51,066 bases of DNA from Bacillota bacterium (GTDB lineage Bacteria; Bacillota; Sulfobacillia; Sulfobacillales; Sulfobacillaceae). Location of the stretch: contig JAKACZ010000036.1 of the NCBI GenBank assembly GCA_021820965.1, positions 1 through 51,066 of the forward strand, given 5' to 3'. Positions 45,383 to 51,066 of this stretch are shown here, piece after piece. The translations under genes were made by a program, and so were the position numbers. Within the stretch, counting starts at the first letter, position 1; the number at the start of each line of letters is the position of its first letter. Under the pieces are notes generated by a model. It ran no database searches. It saw only the letters and a program-made list of their open reading frames with translations, and was not told the origin of the DNA.

Positions 45383-46058
45383 AGCCGTACGCCCCCCGTG
45401 CTTCGTCGCGCACGATGCGTCCATCCTCCAGGGCCACGACCCGTTTGTGCAATTGATTAACCAATTCGCGCGCATGCGTTGCCATCAGAACTGTGGCGCC
45501 CCGCCGATTAATTTCCTGGAACAACCGCATGATGCCAGAACCCGTTTCCGGATCTAAGTTTCCCGTGGGCTCGTCCGCCAAAATGTAAGTAGGCTGGTTC
45601 ACCAACGCGCGGGCAATTCCCACGCGCTGCTGTTCTCCGCCCGACAATTGGTCAGGAAAATTGTCTTTCCTCCCGCGAAGGCCGACTAGGTCCAAGACTT
45701 GCGGCACTCTGCGGGCAATATCCTTTTTGGACGCCCCTATCACTTCCATGGCAAAAGCGACGTTTTGGAACACGGTCCTGGTCGGCAAAAGCTTCACATC
45801 CTGAAACACAATGCCCAACTGGCGGCGAAGCCGCGGCAGTTGACGCATCGTCATCTTTTCCAGCCGAAACTGATCTATGAGCACGTTGCCGCTGGTGGCC
45901 CGGTCTTCGCCGTAAAGCAGGCGAATCAACGTCGACTTTCCAGCCCCGGACGGGCCGACCAGGAACACGAACTCGCCACGGTGCACCGTCAAGGACACCT
46001 CCAGCAACCCGTGATGTCCGTTGCGGTATCGCTTGCTCACCCCTTCAATCCGTATCAC
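45372..46058 (-). CDS. ftsE: Cell-division ATP-binding protein FtsE
   Basis: The 228-residue ABC ATPase shows Walker A GPSGAGKST at about 35-43, a Q-loop in VFQDVKLLP, the signature LSGGEQQRVGIARAL and Walker B with ILADEPTGNLD, then the H-loop in ATHARELV. It powers FtsX conformational change to control cell-wall hydrolysis at division or elongation. It starts with a GTG at 46058, with AAGGGGG upstream, and reads away from ccdA. Confidence 0.96.
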   Translation of the reverse strand: MIRIEGVSKRYRNGHHGLLEVSLTVHRGEFVFLVGPSGAGKSTLIRLLYGEDRATSGNVLIDQFRLEKMTMRQLPRLRRQLGIVFQDVKLLPTRTVFQNVAFAMEVIGASKKDIARRVPQVLDLVGLRGRKDNFPDQLSGGEQQRVGIARALVNQPTYILADEPTGNLDPETGSGIMRLFQEINRRGATVLMATHARELVNQLHKRVVALEDGRIVRDEARGAYGYDA

Positions 46059-46168
46059 TGCTTTAGGTCCCCCTTAATCTCATGGGAATCAGTCACAATT
46101 CTCGACACAATCTCTTATGCTACCAGAACGTTCGACAAATGGGTGCAAATTCCTGCCCCCTTGCCATG

Positions 46169-46177
46169 TGCTATAAT
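46169..46177 (+). promoter_or_regulatory. Promoter of ccdA
   Basis: TGCTATAAT is an extended -10 with a perfect TATAAT at 46172-46177, 39 bases ahead of the ccdA start codon. Confidence 0.65.
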
Positions 46178-46215
46178 AGGGGCTTAAAAATCACGAATTC
46201 AGGGAGGGCGGTCGG

Positions 46216-46914
46216 GTGAACGTCGCGTCGCTGGGTATTGCCTTTGCAGCGGGTCTGGCCTCGCTGTTGTCGCCCTGCGTTGTGCCCCTGGTCCCCTCAT
46301 ACCTGACAGCCTTGGCCGGCACGCCGTTAACGGTGGAAGCCTTGCCAAGCCGTGCCCTGCATGCGCGCGTGTTGATTAACGCGCTAATTTTCATTACCGG
46401 ATTTTCAAGCATTCTCATCTTGTCCGGACTCGTGGCCACCAGCATCGGCCAATTCGTCAGCCGCTACCAAACCCTCATTTCGCAACTTGGCGGCGTGGTC
46501 ATGGTCATTTTTGGCCTGGAATTGGCGGGGATCATTCATGTCGGGCTTTTAAAGCGCGACGTGCGCTTTGCTCTTCCCCGGCGCGGGCGGCTGGGAATTT
46601 GGTCCCCCTTAATAATGGGGGTGGTGTTTGCGGCGGGTTGGACGCCTTGCGTCGGCCCCATCTGGAGCAGCATTCTCATTCTGGCCGCCCGCACCAGCAC
46701 CGTCTTGGTGGGCGGGGTGCTCTTGGCCGCCTATGCACTGGGCTTGGCTCTTCCGTTCTTCATCTTAGCGGTGTTCCTTAGCCGGGCCACCTTGTGGACA
46801 CGTCAAATCAGCGCGTATCTGCCCTGGATCGAACGGGTATCCGGAATCCTGTTAACTATTTTGGGCGTGTTGTTGGCTACTCATCTTTACGTCAGGCTGG
46901 CCGGCTTGGGATAG
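46216..46914 (+). CDS. ccdA: CcdA/DsbD-type thiol-electron carrier
   Basis: The 232-residue protein has six membrane helices and the two family cysteines, C21 in LLSPCVVPL and C145 in AGWTPCVGP. These pass electrons from cytoplasmic thioredoxin to extracytoplasmic thiol proteins, for example in cytochrome c or spore maturation. The GTG start has GGGAGGGCG upstream. No thioredoxin-like partner is adjacent. Its 3' end overlaps the 3' end of ispH, on the opposite strand, by 28 bases. Confidence 0.93.
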   Translation: MNVASLGIAFAAGLASLLSPCVVPLVPSYLTALAGTPLTVEALPSRALHARVLINALIFITGFSSILILSGLVATSIGQFVSRYQTLISQLGGVVMVIFGLELAGIIHVGLLKRDVRFALPRRGRLGIWSPLIMGVVFAAGWTPCVGPIWSSILILAARTSTVLVGGVLLAAYALGLALPFFILAVFLSRATLWTRQISAYLPWIERVSGILLTILGVLLATHLYVRLAGLG

Positions 46915-47795
46915 TTGGCAGGATCGTACGCCTCCAGCCATTGGATGACACCGCGGGTTACCTGGGTTGGCGTGCTGGATCCTGCCGTCACGGCAACGCG
47001 ATCCATCGAGCGAAACCAATCAGGGTTTAAGTCTTCGACACTCCCCACGCGAACGGCCGGCTTATGCGCGACTTTTTCCACGACCTCCACCAAACGGTTC
47101 GAGTTATTGCTGCGCCGATCTCCCACCACCACCACCATATCCACATCTTGGGCCGCTTTGACCGCAGCCTCCTGGCGCATCTGGGTGGCCAAACAAATTT
47201 CGTTATGGACCTCGGCGTTAGGATAGCGTTCCTGAACGGCGTCGATAAGGTCCGCCGTGTCCCATTGGCTTAACGTCGTTTGGGTGGTGATCGCCAGTGG
47301 CGTATGCGGAGCAAATGACAGCAATGCCACATCGTCGAGGGTACTGACCAGTTCGATGCGCCCAGGCGGTGCTTCGCCCATAGCGCCTTCCGGCTCGGGA
47401 TGCCCCTTGGTGCCGATGTAGATAATGGAATACCCGTCACGGACCTTCTCTAGAATCAACGTGTGGGTTTTAGTCACATCCGGGCAGGTGGCGTCAAACG
47501 TATTAAGCCGCCGCTGCCTGGCCCGATGCTTGACCTCGGGTGAGACGCCGTGGGCGGTAAAGATAACCGTAGCCCCATCCGGAACCTGGTCTAATAAGTC
47601 CACCCGGGATCCCCCGTCCAGGGTCCGAATGTCCAAAGATTCGAGGTCCTCGACCGCATGTTGGTTATGCACAATCTGACCCAGCACGAAGATGGGACGA
47701 GGTACGTTGGGATCCCGCGCCACCCGCTTGGCCATGGTCATCGCATCTACCACCCCGTAACAGTAGCCCCGCGGCGTAATTTTAAGAACTTCCAT
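46887..47795 (-). CDS. ispH: 4-Hydroxy-3-methylbut-2-enyl diphosphate reductase
   Basis: IspH, the last enzyme of the MEP isoprenoid pathway, 302 residues. The three [4Fe-4S] ligand cysteines are C12 (RGYCYGV), the Cys of TFDATCPDV and the Cys of NEICLATQMRQ, and the catalytic Glu/Thr region HGVSPEV...THTL is intact. The ATG at 47795 has AAGGGGTG upstream; starts further upstream are not family-like. It supplies the IPP/DMAPP used by the polyprenyl synthase at 16099. No other MEP gene is in the window. Confidence 0.96.
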   Translation of the reverse strand: MEVLKITPRGYCYGVVDAMTMAKRVARDPNVPRPIFVLGQIVHNQHAVEDLESLDIRTLDGGSRVDLLDQVPDGATVIFTAHGVSPEVKHRARQRRLNTFDATCPDVTKTHTLILEKVRDGYSIIYIGTKGHPEPEGAMGEAPPGRIELVSTLDDVALLSFAPHTPLAITTQTTLSQWDTADLIDAVQERYPNAEVHNEICLATQMRQEAAVKAAQDVDMVVVVGDRRSNNSNRLVEVVEKVAHKPAVRVGSVEDLNPDWFRSMDRVAVTAGSSTPTQVTRGVIQWLEAYDPANYPKPASLT

Positions 47796-47933
47796 CGCGC
47801 TCACCCCTTCTCCGATCCCCTCTACCATTGTACACACACAGCCTTGGTCCGTGGCAAGGAGCATCTCGTCACCAACATCGCTCGGCCAACTGCCAGCTTG
47901 AACTTCGCCAATAGAAAACTCGCCCAACTTATT

Positions 47934-48209
47934 CTATGGATTTTTGAGCGTTGGATCGTGGTGGCCACAGTTCCGGACCAAAATGACTCCAGGATCGTCG
48001 TACTGCCATGTGATGCGCAGGTCCATATTGGCGGACGCCTCCCACATCGGCCTCGTTGCCTGCACTCGATGTGTCCCGAGACTAGGATGTCGAGGATCAT
48101 CGGCCAGTTGTTTGATCGCTTCATAGGTGGTCAGTTGGAATTCCTGATCTAACTTGGCAAAGTTCTTAAGAAATCTATGCACGTAAGCAATCCGAAGCTT
48201 ACTTGCCAT
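47934..48209 (-). CDS. RelE/ParE-superfamily toxin
   Basis: A 91-residue protein with the compact alpha-alpha-beta layout of RelE/ParE toxins: VHRFLKNFAKLDQEFQ, then TYEAIKQLADDP, a beta-sheet including LRITWQYDDPGVILVRNCGHHD. The family acts as mRNA interferase on the ribosome or, in ParE, on DNA gyrase; which is not decided here. The ATG at 48209 overlaps the natural stop of an upstream antitoxin frame by 11 bases, the usual toxin-antitoxin coupling. The toxin frame is intact although its antitoxin frame is not. Confidence 0.8.
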   Translation of the reverse strand: MASKLRIAYVHRFLKNFAKLDQEFQLTTYEAIKQLADDPRHPSLGTHRVQATRPMWEASANMDLRITWQYDDPGVILVRNCGHHDPTLKNP

Positions 48210-48465
48210 CCCGTTTTGTCAGGCCATCCAGGACGGCCAACGCCTTATCACACTCCATCGGCTCCGTAACCTATCCCCGTGCGATCTCTCCGTTAATTTC
48301 TCGTTCCTCGGATTGCCACTCCTCGGTCCAATACCACGCCTGATCCTTTGGTACGGCAACCGTAGCCACCAGTACGATCTTCCCGTCCTCAAGGCGAGCT
48401 TCAAGAATGTCGCCCTGTTTCAGACCTAATCGCTCCTTTGGAAGGGGATGGCAATAATGGCACAA
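48199..48465 (-). pseudogene. AbrB/MazE-type antitoxin, interrupted
   Basis: The frame contains KERLGLKQGDILEARLEDGKIVLV, the typical AbrB/SpoVT DNA-binding core, then VAVPKDQAWYWTEEWQ, then EINGEIARG and an in-frame TAG at 48271-48273. The same frame then continues VTEPMECDKALAVLDGLTKRDGK to a TAA at 48199, overlapping the toxin start. This tail resembles the toxin-binding ends of such antitoxins, so the TAG looks like a nonsense mutation. The N-terminal strand expected before the core (a GQITIP-like motif) is also missing or shifted; the apparent TTG start at 48465 is unlikely to be original. The antitoxin may be inactive or made only in part. Confidence 0.6.
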
Positions 48466-48936
48466 AACCCCACCGTTGAAACGGACGGTGTACAGATCAA
48501 AGTCTGGATTCCCGGCGCGTTTTATGACCTGCTGAGTCGCGATTTGGCGATAGTCTTGTTCCTTGCTCTGCGACAGGAACGCCGCTTATTGCGCCACTTC
48601 CTCCCTTCGGCAAATATGTTTTCAGCAAGCAGGGACGCCAAAAAACCCGATAACAATAGCTCATGGAGACTCTTTGACCGGGTATGGCAGGGACTTAAAG
48701 CAGACTCCAAAAACCTTGATACGCCAAGGTGACGAGCAGACGAGGTCCCTGCTGTGCATCATTTTGCTCTGTGTGTCAACGAGCAGGGACTCCAAAAATG
48801 GCAACCCCATGCGCGTTCGCATGACTTATAATCCCTACCCCGCGGCACTGCCGTGTGTGTCAAGTTTCCCCTTATCCTGTGTCACTGATCTCGACCATGT
48901 CACGTTCATTCCTATAGGAGAGGAGGGCGAAGGGGA
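48466..48936. other. Gene-free region with repeated motif
   Basis: Between the antitoxin frame and the sigma factor I see no convincing gene. A plus-strand frame at 48448-48732 has no recognisable domain. The region carries the motif repeats listed separately and must contain the sigma factor's promoter. Confidence 0.5.
48628..48801. repeat. Repeated AGCAGGGACTCCAAAAA motif
   Basis: Near copies occur at about 48629 (AGCAGGGACGCCAAAAA) and 48782 (AGCAGGGACTCCAAAAA), 16 of 17 bases identical. A partial copy lacking GG lies at about 48699 (AGCAGACTCCAAAAA), and a weaker one near 48686 (GGCAGGGACTTAAAG). Such clustered short repeats resemble the multiple terminal repeats of IS21-type elements, but no transposase is present. 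Confidence 0.5.
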
Positions 48937-49422
48937 TTGACAGACGAGTGGATACACGAATGGATTCAGTGGAGTGATCGGCTCGTACGAGTGGCATATC
49001 TTATGATTGGCGACCGAGATCTAGCGCAAGATGTTGTCCAGGAGACGTACTTGCGCCTGTACAAACACCATGAAGCCCATCGCCCGATATCTGTCGGATG
49101 GCTCTATGCAGTCACCCGCAATCTCTGCCGCGATGCGCTCCGCCAACGGCGCCGAATACCGGAATTATTCGCAATGGAGCCAGAAGATACCACCCCCGCA
49201 TTCGAAGGTACCATCACAAAAAGCCTGGCGATTCGCGAGACATTGGCGACGTTGTCCCCCCGCGACCGCGAGTGCTTGTGGCTTTATTATTACGCGGACT
49301 TCTCCACAAACGATCTCGCTCACGCACTTAGGATCTCGAAAGCGGCCGTCCGAGCCCGCCTTCATCGCGCGCGCCAGCGGTTTGCAGAAAACTGGGAGGA
49401 ACCCCATGCCGAAAAATCCTAA
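48937..49422 (+). CDS. ECF-type RNA polymerase sigma factor
   Basis: A 161-residue sigma-70-family factor of the extracytoplasmic-function group: region 2 at about 12-75 (LVRVAYLMIGDRDLAQDVVQETYLRLYKH) and region 4 at about 95-150 (LSPRDRECLWLYYYADFSTNDLAHALRISKAAVRARLHRARQRF). It starts with TTG, behind an AGGAGAGGAGGG stretch. The gene overlaps the following membrane protein by 17 bases, so the pair forms a sigma/anti-sigma-type operon. Target promoters are unknown. Confidence 0.95.
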   Translation: MTDEWIHEWIQWSDRLVRVAYLMIGDRDLAQDVVQETYLRLYKHHEAHRPISVGWLYAVTRNLCRDALRQRRRIPELFAMEPEDTTPAFEGTITKSLAIRETLATLSPRDRECLWLYYYADFSTNDLAHALRISKAAVRARLHRARQRFAENWEEPHAEKS

Positions 49423-50254
49423 ATACGACGATTTCTTAGACGATACCATCCGAGAACAGCTACGCCAGGAAGCCTCAAGGCGTGGGGCCGATGCGGTCCA
49501 GTTCGATCGCGACCGATTTGCTCGGAGCGTGCCTGCCAAGACGCGTTGGTCTCGAAGTGGCTCATGGCGTTGGACAGCTTCCGTAGCCGGTCTAGCCGTA
49601 GTGGTCATTGGTGGAAGCTTCGTCTGGCATACCTCGTCACAACGAAGCGCTGCTCATTCACACCCGCCTTCTGCCGTGGGGTCGAGTCAGTATTGGTTCC
49701 AACCGGTGAAACATCACATTTTGGACGCAAATGTGGTCCGCATGCGGGGTGATCATCTCACTGTGCACGCTTCCCCCACACCCGCTCATCCTCGGGGATT
49801 TACGCAAACCTTGATCGTCACCGCCCATACCCAAATGTGGAAGAACGGACAACTGCGGCGGCTGTCGCCCGACGACTTGATCGCTGGTGAAAATGTGGCG
49901 GTGGTCACTAAGACATGGCCCGGAACGTGGCCAACGGCGAAGTTCCCGATCGCGTCTGAGATCTTTGGACCCGAAGAACAAGTTCAAGGGATTATTACCA
50001 AGACTACAGTGGGAACGATTGAGATTCGAGATATTCGTTTCAGTCATAAAAACAAAGTGATTTTTACCGGCCAGTCTACGCGTCTTCTGTATAATGCCAA
50101 TTCCAATTTTGGTGGGGCGACAATGGCGAACCTGAAACCAGGATATATGGTCCTAGCCCAGATTGTCGGCAAGAATGGACCCCGATTGGTGGAGACGTTG
50201 TTAGTGTCGCGGCCGAGCCAGGGTAGCTGGATTGGTGTGGGAGGCGGCACATAA
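49406..50254 (+). CDS. Putative anti-sigma membrane protein
   Basis: The 282-residue protein has a cytoplasmic, charged N-terminus (about 1-50), one membrane helix at about 54-72 (ASVAGLAVVVIGGSFVW) and an outer part of about 200 residues. The outer part shows two successive beta-rich segments of similar layout, one around VVRMRGDHLTVHA to PIASEIFG and one from VQGIITKTTVGTIEIRD to VETLLVSRP. This resembles DUF5666-type beta-barrel repeats. The zinc HxxxCxxC motif of ZAS anti-sigma factors is absent. Position after the sigma gene, with a 17-base overlap and GGGAGG upstream, suggests an anti-sigma role; this is inference. Confidence 0.65.
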   Translation: MPKNPKYDDFLDDTIREQLRQEASRRGADAVQFDRDRFARSVPAKTRWSRSGSWRWTASVAGLAVVVIGGSFVWHTSSQRSAAHSHPPSAVGSSQYWFQPVKHHILDANVVRMRGDHLTVHASPTPAHPRGFTQTLIVTAHTQMWKNGQLRRLSPDDLIAGENVAVVTKTWPGTWPTAKFPIASEIFGPEEQVQGIITKTTVGTIEIRDIRFSHKNKVIFTGQSTRLLYNANSNFGGATMANLKPGYMVLAQIVGKNGPRLVETLLVSRPSQGSWIGVGGGT

Positions 50255-50281
50255 AAGGTGGCCGGTACACCGGCCACCTTT
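50254..50281. terminator. Bidirectional terminator
   Basis: AAAGGTGGCCGG / CCGGCCACCTTT is a perfect 12-bp stem with a TACA loop, between two convergent genes. The A-run and T-run at the arms serve both directions. Confidence 0.85.
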
Positions 50282-50292
50282 CCTGTCGTCAA

Positions 50293-50796
50293 TTAGCGAA
50301 CATCCAGCAAGGCCACCTCCAAATGATTCGGCCCCTTAATTTCACCGATTCCCGCTACATATTGGCCAGGAGCAATTACCGAAAGATGCAGAGGTGTTTC
50401 ATCGAACATCTGCGCCTCCGGGTGAAAACTGAACATGACAAGGGACTGAAATTGGGGAACGCGCCCATCCTGTCGGACGATGAGGACGGTGCCTCGCACT
50501 TCTTCAACGTAACCGCGCACCTGCTCATCATTCACAAAAAGCCGCTCGACTAAACGATTTCCGTTGTCGTCGCGAAACGTCGTGACAGCTCCCTGATCTC
50601 CTAGTTGTCCCAAAAGGTTGTGCTGGTATTTGAGTCCCCCCTGCCAGAACTCCGAAACCCCATGTACGAAGTAGGAAACTAACTCCTTCGTTTCACCATA
50701 AGGCCAAATAGCCACATGCTTATCCGAGATCTCCGAAATCGCGCCCTTAATGAATTGGTACCGATCCGGTGTACGGTACTGTGAATTCATAGCCAT
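50293..50796 (-). CDS. Unrecognised protein, two beta-rich repeats
   Basis: A 167-residue soluble protein from the ATG at 50796, with AGGAGG ten bases upstream. Two halves share a layout: IKGAISEISDKHVAIWPYG to VERLFV, and VRGYVEEVRGTVLIVRQDG to EVALLDV. Each has a G-x-(I/V) strand opening, a charged middle and a hydrophobic end strand. This resembles DUF5666-type repeats and the outer part of the membrane protein across the terminator. No signal peptide is seen, so it may be cytoplasmic. An upstream in-frame start at 51006 adds residues that do not fit. Confidence 0.6.
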   Translation of the reverse strand: MAMNSQYRTPDRYQFIKGAISEISDKHVAIWPYGETKELVSYFVHGVSEFWQGGLKYQHNLLGQLGDQGAVTTFRDDNGNRLVERLFVNDEQVRGYVEEVRGTVLIVRQDGRVPQFQSLVMFSFHPEAQMFDETPLHLSVIAPGQYVAGIGEIKGPNHLEVALLDVR

Positions 50797-51066
50797 CGTT
50801 GCATCTCCTCCTAATACTGAACCAAAATGGGAATGACTCCCCGCCGCAATGATCCGTTTTCGAAGTACTTGAAGGTAGCTTCTGTCATGTCCATCGCTCG
50901 TAACAACAATCCCTGCGAGCAGAGGTTTTGACAACTGCACCCTAGGGAGCTGGTGCAAAAGTCGCCAAAATCTCCTCAAATCCGGGTCCGTCGAGTTCCG
51001 CTTCAAAAATACGGCGATGGCGGATTCTCACGCGGAATCTCCATCACCGAGCACGGCACACATTTT
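50797..51066. other. Right-edge region, no gene assigned
   Basis: An open minus-strand frame continues upstream of the gene at 50293, but has no start with a ribosome-binding site and no family resemblance, so I leave it unassigned. It likely holds the promoter of that gene. Confidence 0.35.

Noticed and set aside
48448..48732. 94-codon plus-strand frame between antitoxin and sigma factor
   Set aside because: It runs antisense through the antitoxin start, spans the repeat cluster, and has no recognisable domain.
50797..51006. N-terminal extension of the right-edge protein from 51006
   Set aside because: No ribosome-binding site, no family resemblance, and a good AGGAGG lies just before the internal ATG at 50796.
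1..51066. CRISPR arrays, tRNA, rRNA or intact transposase genes
   Set aside because: I looked for regular repeat-spacer arrays, cloverleaf sequences and transposase motifs on both strands and saw none.

Overview
The window looks like a chromosomal segment of a moderately GC-rich (roughly 58-60 percent by eye) Firmicute. The best guess is a Sulfobacillus/Thermaerobacter-type lineage. This rests on gene content and order rather than on any search: a cdaA-cdaR-glmM-glmS cluster with a glmS ribozyme, a rapZ-yvcK-whiA cluster, a ctpA-uvrB-uvrA-uvrC block downstream of ftsE-ftsX, a heptaprenyl (menaquinone-type) polyprenyl synthase, Rex, and a full 14-subunit complex I. Almost all core genes lie on the minus strand, so operons read from high to low coordinates.

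Layout. Positions 1-5078 are accessory and partly decayed: a nucleotidyltransferase, a frameshifted LysR regulator facing a truncated short-chain dehydrogenase, a P-loop kinase, a PadR/HAAS-domain pair and an unrecognised small protein. Positions 5079-10199 hold the cdaA-cdaR-glmM-glmS operon, with the glmS ribozyme between glmM and glmS. A UbiB-type kinase, a GNAT acetyltransferase and a LysR regulator with a divergent Trp-rich protein follow (10375-14238), then a gene-free stretch with a 16-bp inverted repeat. Positions 14547-30981 are one apparent transcription unit: promoter and Rex box, nuoA to nuoN, polyprenyl synthase, rex, and an EamA transporter. Positions 31001-34005 are rapZ-yvcK-whiA. 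Positions 34144-43446 hold a small membrane protein and the ctpA-uvrB-uvrA-uvrC-yvlD-HAD operon. A 1-kb gap with a damaged secreted-peptide gene separates this from ftsE-ftsX. ccdA and ispH converge at 46.9 kb. The right end has a toxin with a broken antitoxin, a repeat cluster, an ECF sigma/anti-sigma pair and an unrecognised protein with a similar repeated beta-rich layout.

How it works together. Complex I oxidises NADH with menaquinone. The same operon appears to encode the enzyme making the quinone side chain and the NADH/NAD+ sensor Rex, and a good Rex site lies just in front of nuoA, which suggests a closed redox feedback loop. Separately, cdaA/cdaR (c-di-AMP), glmM/glmS with its GlcN6P-sensing ribozyme, and rapZ/yvcK concentrate control of amino-sugar and cell-wall precursor supply. 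No CRISPR array, rRNA, tRNA or intact transposase was seen.
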